Positions 52,347 to 62,088 of a stretch of 64,000 nt of DNA are shown in pieces. Under the pieces are notes generated by a model. It was given only the letters and a program-made list of their open reading frames with translations, was not told the origin of the DNA and made no database searches. The DNA comes from Foliimonas ilicis. Its GTDB lineage: Bacteria; Pseudomonadota; Alphaproteobacteria; Rhizobiales; Rhizobiaceae. Position numbers and translations under genes: made by a program. Location of the stretch: positions 496,001 through 560,000 of the forward strand of contig NZ_JBDUUH010000001.1 in the NCBI RefSeq assembly GCF_039939195.1, read 5' to 3'. How positions within the stretch are numbered: the stretch's first letter is position 1; each line of letters begins with the position of its first letter.

Positions 52347-52392
52347 GCATCGGAATAATCTAAAAACCGGATTTCACTTTTCGGTCCGATGC
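52347..52392. repeat. 46-nt palindromic repeat, copy B
   Basis: GCATCGGA and TCCGATGC at the ends, AAAAACCGG and CACTTTTCGG inside; 40 of 46 positions identical to the element after xthA by my comparison. It begins 4 nt after the lptE stop. Confidence 0.8.
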
Positions 52393-52410
52393 CCAAAAAA
52401 TCAATACCTA

Positions 52411-52448
52411 CGAAAAAGCCGGGAAGTTTTGCTTCCCGGCTTTTTTGT
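52411..52448. terminator. Bidirectional intrinsic terminator between lptE and tal
   Basis: AAAAAGCCGGGAAG (from 52413) pairs with CTTCCCGGCTTTTTT across a GTTTTG-type loop. T-runs on both strands suit the convergent genes. Confidence 0.9.
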
Positions 52449-52467
52449 TTTCATATTTTTTAGACGG

Positions 52468-53121
52468 TCAGCCGATTTTCTGGCCGGTCTTTGCCCAATC
52501 CGAAAGGAATTGCTCCAGGCCCTTGTCGGTCAGCGGGTGCTTGACCAGTGCCTTGAGAGTCGATGGCGGGATGGTCGCGACATCGGCGCCGATGAGGGCG
52601 ACTTCCTTGACGTGATTGACGGTGCGGATCGAAGCGGCAAGGATTTCCGTTTTGAAATCGTAATTGTCGTAGATCTGGCGGATTTCCGAGATCAGCTCGA
52701 TGCCGTCCACGCCCATATCGTCGATTCGGCCGATGAAGGGCGAGATGAAGGTTGCGCCGGCCTTGGCAGCGAGAAGCGCCTGAGGGGCCGAGAAGCAGAG
52801 CGTGACATTGACCAGACGGCCTTCAGAGGTCAGCGCCTTACACGCCTTGAGGCCGTCGAGGGTGAGCGGAAGCTTGATGCAGATATTGTCGGCGATTTTC
52901 GAAAGGACGCTGGCTTCGCGCATCATCTCGGCATATTCGGTTGCAGCGACTTCAGCGGAAACAGGACCATCCACGATGTCGCAGATTTCCTTGGTCACTT
53001 CCTTGATGTCGCGTCCCGACTTGAGAATCAGCGACGGATTTGTCGTAACGCCATCCAGAAGGCCCAGATCGTTGAGTTCACGGATTTCCTTAACATCAGC
53101 CGTATCGACAAAGAATTTCAT
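52468..53121 (-). CDS. tal: Transaldolase (fructose-6-phosphate aldolase-like type)
   Basis: 217-residue short transaldolase. It starts MKFFVDTADVKEIRELND; the Schiff-base lysine lies in NICIKLPLTLDGLKA near residue 84, and AGATFISPFIGRIDDMG near 123 is diagnostic for this subfamily. Acts in the non-oxidative pentose phosphate pathway. Divergent from priA, with about 90 nt between. Confidence 0.94.
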   Translation of the reverse strand: MKFFVDTADVKEIRELNDLGLLDGVTTNPSLILKSGRDIKEVTKEICDIVDGPVSAEVAATEYAEMMREASVLSKIADNICIKLPLTLDGLKACKALTSEGRLVNVTLCFSAPQALLAAKAGATFISPFIGRIDDMGVDGIELISEIRQIYDNYDFKTEILAASIRTVNHVKEVALIGADVATIPPSTLKALVKHPLTDKGLEQFLSDWAKTGQKIG

Positions 53122-53212
53122 GGGTAGCCTCCTTCGCGTGTGTGAGGGTGCCGGACCGGCGCCTCGTTTTGTGGCTTTGATCTAGACCAAAGTCGATGCA
53201 AGGTCACGCCTC

Positions 53213-55396
53213 ATGAGACAAGATTCGAACGAAAAGCGCGCGGTGCCCGTTCTCGTGCCGATGCCGGCGGAGCGCCCTTACACCTATGCCGTGCCGGACG
53301 GCATGTCGGTTGTACCGGGTTCCATCGTGCGCGTGCCGCTTGGGCCTCGCGAAGTCGCAGGCATTGTCTGGGATGGCGATGGCGGAGCTGTCGATCCGAA
53401 AAAGCTGCGACCGATCTCGGAAGTCTTCGATTGCCCGCCGGTGGATGAGCCGATGCGCCGCTTCGTCGATTGGCTTTCGCAATACACGCTTTCGCCGCCC
53501 GGAATGGTTGCGCGAATGATTTTGCGCGCACCTGCCGCATTCGATCCGGAACCCTGGATCGAAGGGTTGCAGCGTACTGCGACCGAGCCTGACCGCGTGA
53601 CATCCGCGCGGCAGCGTGTTCTGGAAACCGCGCATGACGGACTTGCCTGGACCCGTTCCGGTCTCGCCCATGCGGCAGGCGTATCGTCCACAGTGGTCGA
53701 TGGGCTGATGGCGCAGGGCGTGTTCGAAAAAGTAATGATCCCGCCGCGGCCCGTCGTTGCCGCGCCGGACCCGGACTATGCATTGCCCGATCTCACCGCC
53801 GATCAGGAAAGCGTGGCCGTCACATTGCGCGATGCCGCGTCGCGCGACGATTTCAGCGTGACGCTGATCGACGGCGTCACGGGATCGGGAAAAACCGAAG
53901 TTTATTTCGAAGCGATCGCTGAAACGCTGAAAAGAGGCAAGCAGGCCCTGATTTTGCTGCCGGAAATTGCGCTGACGCACGCATTTCTGGAGCGTTTTCA
54001 GAACCGTTTCGGCGCAAAACCTGCCGAATGGCATTCCGATCTCGCGCCCCGAACCCGCGAGCGCGTCTGGCGGCAATTGGCAGAAGGTACTGTGCGTGTG
54101 GTGGCGGGTGCTCGCTCGGCGCTGTTCCTGCCGTTCAAGGAACTCGGCCTGATCATCGTCGATGAGGAGCACGACCCGGCCTATAAGCAGGAGGACCGAG
54201 TCTATTACAATGCCCGCGACATGGCGGTCGTGCGTGCCAGAATAAGCAGTTTTCCGGTTGTTCTGGCATCGGCGACGCCGTCGGTGGAAAGCCGGGTCAA
54301 TGCGGAACAGGGCCGTTATGGCCGTGCTCTTCTGCCCGCGCGTTTCGCAGAGGCTGCACTTCCCGACATCAAGACCATCGATATGCGCCGCGCGCCGCCA
54401 GCGCGGGGTGGATTTCTGTCACCGGCACTTCTTGGGCAAATCAAGGAAACTCTGGGTCGCGGCGAGCAATCGCTTCTGTTTCTCAATCGGCGCGGCTATG
54501 CACCGCTGACGCTTTGCCGGGTTTGCGGGCATCGCTTCGGCTGTCCGGTCTGCTCGAGTTGGCTGGTCGAGCATCGGTTTCGCGGGCAACTCGTCTGCCA
54601 CCAATGCGGGCATACGGAGAAACGGCCCGAAGCGTGCCCGTCCTGCGGCACGTTCGATCATCTCGTTGCCTGCGGGCCGGGTGTCGAGCGCATTGCCGAG
54701 GAAGTCGTTGGGCACTTTCCCGATGCGCGAACAATCGTGCTCTCATCGGATATTCTGGGAGGCGTAAAGCGCCTGCGGCTCGAACTCGAAGCCATCGCCA
54801 ATGGTGAGGCCGACATTGTCATCGGCACGCAATTGGTGGCCAAGGGGCATAATTTCCCGAATATGACGCTGGTTGGCGTGGTCGATGCCGATTTGGGGCT
54901 GGCCAATGGCGACCCGCGCGCTGCCGAACGCACATTCCAGCTTCTGTCGCAGGTAACAGGTCGTGCCGGGCGAACCGGTCGCAAGAGCCTAGGTCTGCTC
55001 CAGACATTTCAGCCGGACCACCCGGTCATGCGGGCGATCGTTTCCGGTGATGCAGAGGCGTTTTACAATCGCGAGATCGCGGAGCGGGAGCGCTCGCATC
55101 TGCCGCCATTCGGACGGCTGGCGGGCATCATCGTCAGTGCTGCAAGCCGTGCCGAGGCGGAAGGCCATGCACGGGGCCTGAGACGTTCAGCGCCGGATGT
55201 TGCGGATGTTCATGTGCTTGGGCCTGCCGAAGCGCCGCTTTCGATGATTGCCGGACGGCATCGTTTCCGGCTGCTCGTCCAGGGCGAAAAGCGCTCGGAC
55301 ATTCAAGGCTTTATTCGCTCCATGACGGCCAATGGCCCGAAGGTGCGCGGCTCTGTTCGGGTCAATATCGACATAGATCCGCAAAGTTTTTTGTAG
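53213..55396 (+). CDS. priA: Primosomal replication factor PriA (helicase)
   Basis: 727-residue PriA, which restarts stalled replication forks. Walker A is DGVTGSGKTEVYFEAI near residue 223; Walker B IIVDEEHDPAYKQ near 318; zinc-binding cysteines sit in CRVCGHRFGCPVCSSW and CHQCGHTEKRPEACPSC near 436-480; helicase motifs V/VI appear at VAKGHNFPNMTLVGV and QVTGRAGRTG. An N-terminal 3'-end-binding domain (VLVPMPAERPYTYAVPDGM) supports ATG 53213. A racemase gene follows 9 nt later. Confidence 0.96.
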   Translation: MRQDSNEKRAVPVLVPMPAERPYTYAVPDGMSVVPGSIVRVPLGPREVAGIVWDGDGGAVDPKKLRPISEVFDCPPVDEPMRRFVDWLSQYTLSPPGMVARMILRAPAAFDPEPWIEGLQRTATEPDRVTSARQRVLETAHDGLAWTRSGLAHAAGVSSTVVDGLMAQGVFEKVMIPPRPVVAAPDPDYALPDLTADQESVAVTLRDAASRDDFSVTLIDGVTGSGKTEVYFEAIAETLKRGKQALILLPEIALTHAFLERFQNRFGAKPAEWHSDLAPRTRERVWRQLAEGTVRVVAGARSALFLPFKELGLIIVDEEHDPAYKQEDRVYYNARDMAVVRARISSFPVVLASATPSVESRVNAEQGRYGRALLPARFAEAALPDIKTIDMRRAPPARGGFLSPALLGQIKETLGRGEQSLLFLNRRGYAPLTLCRVCGHRFGCPVCSSWLVEHRFRGQLVCHQCGHTEKRPEACPSCGTFDHLVACGPGVERIAEEVVGHFPDARTIVLSSDILGGVKRLRLELEAIANGEADIVIGTQLVAKGHNFPNMTLVGVVDADLGLANGDPRAAERTFQLLSQVTGRAGRTGRKSLGLLQTFQPDHPVMRAIVSGDAEAFYNREIAERERSHLPPFGRLAGIIVSAASRAEAEGHARGLRRSAPDVADVHVLGPAEAPLSMIAGRHRFRLLVQGEKRSDIQGFIRSMTANGPKVRGSVRVNIDIDPQSFL

Positions 55397-55405
55397 GAGC
55401 CGCTG

Positions 55406-56101
55406 ATGAAAACGCTTGGCCTGATTGGCGGAATGAGTTGGGAAAGCACCGCGATCTATTATCGCCATCTGAACGAGATCGTGCGCGAACGTCTCGGCGG
55501 GCTTCATTCGGCGAAATTGCTGCTTTGGTCTGTCGATTTTGCTCAGATCGCCGCGTTTCAGCATAAGGGCGATTGGCAGGGCGCCGCGAAAATCATGATC
55601 GACGCGGCGCGTAAGCTTGAAGCCGCCGGGGCTGAAGGCTTGGTTATCTGCACCAACACGATGCACAAGCTTGCCCCGGAGATCGAGGCTGAGCTTTCCA
55701 TTCCTTTGATCCATATTGCCGATGCGACGGCGCTTGCTGTTCTGCGGGAAGGCTGCTCGCGGCCAGCGCTGCTGGCGACGCGCTTCACCATGGAAGAAGA
55801 TTTCTACAAGGGCCGGCTGCGCGAACGGCATGGCCTCGACGCAGTCGTGCCGGACCCAGCTGGACGCGAAATGGTGCATGGCGTGATTTATGACGAATTG
55901 TGCCGGGGCATAGTGAATGCAGAATCGAAAGCCGCCTATATTGCGCAAATCGACAAGCTTCGCGTCGAGCAAAATATCGACAGCGTCATCATGGGCTGCA
56001 CCGAAATCACGATGCTCATCGGTGAGAGCGATTTCGATATTCCGGTTTTTGACACGACACGCATACATGCCGAGGCGGCGGTAGATTTCGCTTTGAGCTG
56101 A
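55406..56101 (+). CDS. Aspartate/glutamate racemase family protein
   Basis: 231-residue YgeA/RacX-type amino-acid racemase. Both catalytic cysteines are visible: LVICTNTMHKLAPEI near residue 83 and IMGCTEITML near 196; the start TLGLIGGMSWESTAIYYRHL is a family hallmark. The preferred amino acid is unknown. It lies 9 nt after priA and is probably co-transcribed. Confidence 0.93.
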   Translation: MKTLGLIGGMSWESTAIYYRHLNEIVRERLGGLHSAKLLLWSVDFAQIAAFQHKGDWQGAAKIMIDAARKLEAAGAEGLVICTNTMHKLAPEIEAELSIPLIHIADATALAVLREGCSRPALLATRFTMEEDFYKGRLRERHGLDAVVPDPAGREMVHGVIYDELCRGIVNAESKAAYIAQIDKLRVEQNIDSVIMGCTEITMLIGESDFDIPVFDTTRIHAEAAVDFALS

Positions 56102-56198
56102 AGCGCCTGCGCAAAGTATTTTTTCTTCCTCTGGTGCGTCAGCGGGCGCAGGATAATATGCGGGCGGCGAGACGCGGCGATTCTGGAGAGGACGCATT

Positions 56199-56594
56199 AT
56201 GGAATTTGGATTTCCCTGGCCGTTCACGCAGGGCGAGTGGCTGGCGTGGACTTCGGCGGCAATCACCGTACTGTTCGGGTTGATGCTGCTTTTTGCACCA
56301 GCGCTGTCTTTCAAGATTCTCAGGCTCCAGACCCGCCCCGATCATCCCGAAGCGATTGCCGAGGGGCGGGCGACGATGTCCGGTTTCTATCTCGGCCTTG
56401 GGCTCTGCTGCATTCTTCTGGCGCAGCCCTGGCTTTATATGGCGCTCGGTTTTTCCTGGTTGTTTACCGCGTTTGGACGTGTGATCTCGATGCTTTCGGA
56501 TCGTGGAAACACCCCTTACAACTGGGTATCGCTGGTCGTTGAACTCGTGCTTGCCGTGCTGCCCTTGGGTTTCAGCTTCGGCCTCATCGCCTGA
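56199..56594 (+). CDS. Four-span membrane protein (DUF4345-like)
   Basis: 131 residues with four hydrophobic stretches (about 12-35, 61-80, 80-97 and 107-129). Charged loops carry KILRLQTRPDHPEAIAEGRA and SMLSDRGNTPYNWV. I assign it tentatively to DUF4345-like proteins; function unknown. GGAGAGGACGCATT before the ATG is a fair ribosome-binding site. Lies between the racemase gene and the ATP synthase operon. Confidence 0.78.
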   Translation: MEFGFPWPFTQGEWLAWTSAAITVLFGLMLLFAPALSFKILRLQTRPDHPEAIAEGRATMSGFYLGLGLCCILLAQPWLYMALGFSWLFTAFGRVISMLSDRGNTPYNWVSLVVELVLAVLPLGFSFGLIA

Positions 56595-56655
56595 GCGCGG
56601 TGCCTTTGAGCGCAGGCTGCGACAAATCAGCTTGAAAAGCTTGTTCGCCAGCGTG

Positions 56656-56683
56656 TTGCGACTCTCAAAAGCGTGTGCTAGAC
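56656..56683 (+). promoter_or_regulatory. Putative promoter of the atp operon
   Basis: TTGCGA (56656-56661) and CTAGAC (56678-56683) separated by 16 nt resemble an alphaproteobacterial housekeeping promoter, about 140 nt before atpH. Based on motif likeness only. Confidence 0.45.
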
Positions 56684-56823
56684 GGCAATCGACTTTTGGC
56701 CGAGGGGATGCGGCATGCACTCCCTAGCGGTCAATCAAACGCAGTAAGGTCAAAGATTTAGCCAGAGTTTCCTGCTCGCGCCAAGAATCTTCAGACCGGT
56801 CAGACAAAGAGAAAAGACGGTCC

Positions 56824-57384
56824 GTGGCTCAGTCTACATCGCCAATCTCGGGTGTTGCCGAACGTTATGCGGGTTCGCTGTACGAACTCGCAGCCGATGC
56901 AAAGTCGGTTTCCAAGGTCGAAAACGATCTCGGCCGCTTCGAAGCGCTGCTTGACGGCAGCGAAGATTTGAAGCGCCTGATCAACAGCCCGGTTTTCTCG
57001 GCTGAAGAACAGGCAAAGGCCGTCGCGGCCATCGCCGACAAGGCGAAGATCACTGGTCTCGTCGGAAATTTCCTGCGCGTTGTCGCGAATAATCGCCGAC
57101 TCTTCGCAGTGCCGGGAATGATCAAGGCATTTCGCCGCATCGCTGCAGAGCAGCGCGGTGAAGTCGCAGCCGAAGTTACATCGGCACATACATTGACTGC
57201 TGCCCAGCAGACTGAATTGAAGGCCGCGCTGAAAAGCGTTGCCGGCAAGGACGTATCGATCGCGGTGACGGTCGATCCTACGCTTCTCGGTGGCATCATC
57301 GTGAAGCTCGGCTCACGCCAGATCGACACGTCGCTAAAAACCAAACTCAATTCGCTCAAGCTTGCACTGAAAGAGGTCGGCTGA
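56824..57384 (+). CDS. atpH: ATP synthase F1 subunit delta
   Basis: 186-residue delta subunit, the peripheral-stalk link between F1 and F0. The N-terminal helical domain begins SGVAERYAGSLYELAADAKS; the C-terminal TVDPTLLGGIIVKLGSRQID is the family signature. Starts with GTG at 56824. It overlaps atpA by one base (TGATG). F0 genes (atpB/E/F) are not in this cluster, as is usual in alphaproteobacteria. Confidence 0.95.
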   Translation: MAQSTSPISGVAERYAGSLYELAADAKSVSKVENDLGRFEALLDGSEDLKRLINSPVFSAEEQAKAVAAIADKAKITGLVGNFLRVVANNRRLFAVPGMIKAFRRIAAEQRGEVAAEVTSAHTLTAAQQTELKAALKSVAGKDVSIAVTVDPTLLGGIIVKLGSRQIDTSLKTKLNSLKLALKEVG

Positions 57385-58913
57385 TGGACATCCGCGCCGC
57401 GGAAATTTCCGCAATTCTGAAAGACCAGATCAAGAATTTCGGCAAGGAAGCCGAAGTCTCCGAAGTAGGACAGGTTCTGTCCGTCGGTGACGGTATCGCC
57501 CGCGTCTATGGCCTCGACAATGTTCAGGCCGGCGAAATGGTCGAATTCCCCGGCGGCGTCCGCGGCATGGCGCTTAACCTCGAAAGCGACAATGTCGGCG
57601 TGGTTATTTTCGGCGCCGACCGTGACATCAAGGAAGGCGACACCGTCAAGCGCACCGGCGCGATCGTTGACGTTCCTGTCGGTCCCGGCCTTCTCGGTCG
57701 CGTGGTCGATGGTCTCGGCAATCCGATCGACGGCAAAGGCCCGATCAAGGCAACCGAGCGTCGCCGCGTCGACGTCAAGGCGCCTGGCATCATCCCGCGC
57801 AAGTCGGTTCATGAGCCTATGTCGACCGGCCTCAAGGCTATCGATGCGCTCATCCCGGTTGGCCGTGGCCAGCGCGAGCTCGTCATCGGCGATCGTCAGA
57901 CCGGCAAGACCGCAATCATTCTCGACACGATCCTGAACCAGAAGGCCGTGCACGACAGCGGCCCGGATTCGGAAAAGCTTTTCTGCGTTTATGTCGCTAT
58001 CGGCCAGAAGCGTTCGACCGTCGCGCAGTTCGTGAAGGTGCTCGAAGAGCGCGGTGCGCTGGAATATTCGATCATCATCGCTGCTACGGCTTCGGATGCT
58101 GCTCCGCTTCAGTACATCGCTCCGATGGCTGGCTGCGCAATGGCTGAATATTTCCGCGACAATGGCCAGCATGCCCTTATCGCTTACGACGATCTTTCCA
58201 AGCAGGCCGTCGCATACCGCCAGATGTCGCTTCTTCTGCGCCGTCCGCCGGGCCGCGAAGCTTATCCGGGCGACGTTTTCTATCTGCACTCGCGTCTCCT
58301 CGAGCGTGCTGCAAAGCTCAACGACGACAATGGCAATGGCTCGCTGACGGCTCTGCCGGTCATCGAAACGCAGGCCAACGACGTTTCGGCCTACATTCCG
58401 ACCAACGTGATCTCGATCACCGACGGCCAGATCTTCCTTGAAACCAACCTGTTCTTCCAGGGCATCCGTCCTGCCGTGAACGTCGGTCTCTCGGTTTCCC
58501 GCGTCGGTTCGGCCGCACAGGTCAAGGCGATGAAGCAGGTTGCGGGCTCCATCAAGGGCGAGCTCGCTCAGTATCGTGAAATGGCTGCCTTCGCGCAGTT
58601 CGGCTCCGATCTGGACGCCTCCACCCAGCGCCTGCTCAACCGCGGTGCACGTCTGACTGAACTTCTGAAGCAGCCGCAGTTCTCGCCGCTGAAGACCGAA
58701 GAGCAGGTCGCGGTGATTTTTGCCGGCGTCAACGGCTACCTCGACAAGATCCCTGTCAATCAGGTCGGCAAGTTCGAGCAGGGTCTGCTGTCGCACATGC
58801 ATTCGGACGGCAAGGACGTTCTCGACGCCATCCGCAAGGAGAAGGCGCTTTCGGACGACCTTCGCTCCAAGCTCAAGGCACAGATCGACGCCTTCGCAAA
58901 GAGCTTCGCATAG
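57384..58913 (+). CDS. atpA: ATP synthase F1 subunit alpha
   Basis: 509-residue non-catalytic nucleotide-binding subunit. N-terminal MDIRAAEISAILKDQIKNFG, P-loop GDRQTGKTAIILDT near residue 170, and NLFFQGIRPAVNVGLSVSRV near 354 with the conserved Arg of the catalytic interface (arginine finger region SVSRVG). Normal length. atpG follows after 35 nt. Confidence 0.97.
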   Translation: MDIRAAEISAILKDQIKNFGKEAEVSEVGQVLSVGDGIARVYGLDNVQAGEMVEFPGGVRGMALNLESDNVGVVIFGADRDIKEGDTVKRTGAIVDVPVGPGLLGRVVDGLGNPIDGKGPIKATERRRVDVKAPGIIPRKSVHEPMSTGLKAIDALIPVGRGQRELVIGDRQTGKTAIILDTILNQKAVHDSGPDSEKLFCVYVAIGQKRSTVAQFVKVLEERGALEYSIIIAATASDAAPLQYIAPMAGCAMAEYFRDNGQHALIAYDDLSKQAVAYRQMSLLLRRPPGREAYPGDVFYLHSRLLERAAKLNDDNGNGSLTALPVIETQANDVSAYIPTNVISITDGQIFLETNLFFQGIRPAVNVGLSVSRVGSAAQVKAMKQVAGSIKGELAQYREMAAFAQFGSDLDASTQRLLNRGARLTELLKQPQFSPLKTEEQVAVIFAGVNGYLDKIPVNQVGKFEQGLLSHMHSDGKDVLDAIRKEKALSDDLRSKLKAQIDAFAKSFA

Positions 58914-58948
58914 AGGCTCCAAGCGGGCATAAGGATCAGGGTTGAGGC

Positions 58949-59833
58949 ATGGCTTCACTAAAAGACCTTCGTAACCGTATCGCCTCGGTCAAGGCGACGC
59001 AGAAAATCACCAAGGCGATGCAGATGGTCGCCGCGGCGAAGCTGCGCCGTGCACAGGAAGCGGCGGAAGCGGCGCGTCCTTATTCGCAGCGCATGGGTGC
59101 CGTTCTCGCGAACATCACTCAGGCTGTCGGCGGTGACGGCGATGCGCCTGCGTTGATGACCGGCACCGGTAAGGACGACGTGCACCTGCTCGTGGTCTGC
59201 ACGGCAGAGCGCGGCCTTTGCGGCGGTTTCAATTCGCAGATTGCACGTTTTGCACGCGATCATGCCCGCCGGCTTCTGGCTGCGGGCAAGACGGTCAAGA
59301 TCGTAACCGTCGGCAAGAAGGGTTACGACATCCTTCGCCGCGATTACTCCAGTCTGATCATCGATCGTGTCGATCTGCGTGAAGTGAAGACGCTCGGCTT
59401 CGTCAATGCCGATGCGATCGCCAAGAAGGTGATCGGGCTTTTCAACGAAGGCCAGTTCGACGTATGCACGCTGTTCTACTCGGAATTCAAGTCGGTGATC
59501 AGCCAGGTGCCGACCGCACTGCAGATCATCCCGGCTGCTGTTCCCGCGGATGCCTCCGAGGCGGAAGCTGCAGGGGGCGCGGTCTACGAATATGAACCTG
59601 AGCCAAGCGAAATCCTCGCCGACCTCATTCCGCGCAACATTTCGGTGCAGATTTTCCGGGCATTGCTCGAAAACGCTGCCGGTGAAATGGGCGCGAAGAT
59701 GAGCGCGATGGACAATGCGACGCGCAATGCCGGTGACATGATCAACAAGCTGTCGATCACGTATAACCGTCAGCGTCAGGCTCAGATTACCAAAGAACTG
59801 ATCGAAATCATTTCGGGCGCCGAAGCGCTCTAG
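58949..59833 (+). CDS. atpG: ATP synthase F1 subunit gamma
   Basis: 294-residue rotor shaft subunit. The N-terminal helix MASLKDLRNRIASVKATQKI and the C-terminal helix SAMDNATRNAGDMINKLSIT form the coiled coil inside the alpha/beta ring; the middle carries TAERGLCGGFNSQIA. Normal length. It is separated by 74 nt from atpD. Confidence 0.96.
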   Translation: MASLKDLRNRIASVKATQKITKAMQMVAAAKLRRAQEAAEAARPYSQRMGAVLANITQAVGGDGDAPALMTGTGKDDVHLLVVCTAERGLCGGFNSQIARFARDHARRLLAAGKTVKIVTVGKKGYDILRRDYSSLIIDRVDLREVKTLGFVNADAIAKKVIGLFNEGQFDVCTLFYSEFKSVISQVPTALQIIPAAVPADASEAEAAGGAVYEYEPEPSEILADLIPRNISVQIFRALLENAAGEMGAKMSAMDNATRNAGDMINKLSITYNRQRQAQITKELIEIISGAEAL

Positions 59834-59907
59834 AGGCGGGGTTCCAAGGCAAAAGGCTTTGGGTAGAACCGCGCGACTAAACAAACGGACGAAAAAGGGT
59901 AAAAAGG

Positions 59908-61521
<1,614 letters not shown>

Positions 61522-61525
61522 ACAG

Positions 61526-61609
61526 AGCGAATAGCGAACAGGGAGTAGCGAATAGGGATAGAGTTAGCGGCGCGGACTTGCATTCGCTATTCGCTATTCG
61601 CTATTCGCT
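61526..61609. repeat. Heptad-repeat inverted repeat between atpD and atpC
   Basis: Right arm 61582-61609 is four perfect copies of ATTCGCT. Left arm 61526-61553 is four heptads in the complementary sense: AGCGAAT, AGCGAAC, AGGGAGT, AGCGAAT. The spacer is 28 nt. The arms can pair along 28 positions with a few mismatches, ending 8 nt before the atpC ATG. Confidence 0.85.
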
Positions 61610-61617
61610 AAACTAAT

Positions 61618-62013
61618 ATGGCCGATAGTTTCCAATTCGATCTCGTTTCACCTGAACGCCTGCTGGTTTCGGAGCAGGTCGAGTCCGTGATCATTCCGGG
61701 CTCGGAAGGCGAAATGACGGTTCTGGCCAATCATGCTCCAGTCATGACCACCATCCAGCCGGGTGTGGTTACGGTGAAGCTCGCTGGCCGCGAAGATCGC
61801 TACGTGGTTTTCGGCGGCTTTGCCGACATCCTTCCTTCGGGCTGCACGCTGCTTGCAGAATCTGCAATCGCGGTTGCCGACATCAATAAGGAAGATTTGA
61901 CGAGCCGCATCCAGGATGCGCGCGAAGATCTGGCGGATGCAAAGGACGATCAGTCGAAGACCAAGGCCGAAGAGTATCTGGCCCAGCTCACGACGCTAGA
62001 ACGCGCGCTCTAA
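61618..62013 (+). CDS. atpC: ATP synthase F1 subunit epsilon
   Basis: 131-residue epsilon subunit. The N-terminal beta-sandwich is clear (FDLVSPERLLVSEQVESVII, PGSEGEMTVLANHAPVMTTI, YVVFGGFADILPSGCTLLAE); the C-terminal helical part is REDLADAKDDQSKTKAEEYL. Inhibits ATP hydrolysis and couples rotation. The ATG at 61618 fits homologues but the preceding bases (CTAAACTAAT) contain no Shine-Dalgarno. Ends with a terminator. Confidence 0.95.
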   Translation: MADSFQFDLVSPERLLVSEQVESVIIPGSEGEMTVLANHAPVMTTIQPGVVTVKLAGREDRYVVFGGFADILPSGCTLLAESAIAVADINKEDLTSRIQDAREDLADAKDDQSKTKAEEYLAQLTTLERAL

Positions 62014-62031
62014 AAAGCCTTCTTATTTTAA

Positions 62032-62062
62032 GAAAAGCCGGTCCTTGTGGCCGGTTTTTTTG
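62032..62062 (+). terminator. Intrinsic terminator of the atp operon
   Basis: AAAAGCCGG (62033-62041), TCC, loop, GGCCGGTTTTTTT: stem CCGG(T)CC/GGCCGG with one bulge and a seven-T run, 20 nt after the atpC stop. Confidence 0.85.
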
Positions 62063-62088
62063 TTTTCCAGATAATTCATAAGCTGAAT

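Noticed and set aside
56865..58958. 697-codon open frame on the minus strand opposite atpH-atpA
   Set aside because: It is antisense to two strongly conserved ATP synthase genes, has no recognisable domain, and arises from the codon bias of the plus-strand genes.
61582..61609. Tandem heptads as a CRISPR-like array
   Set aside because: Repeat unit is 7 nt without spacers and there are no cas genes.
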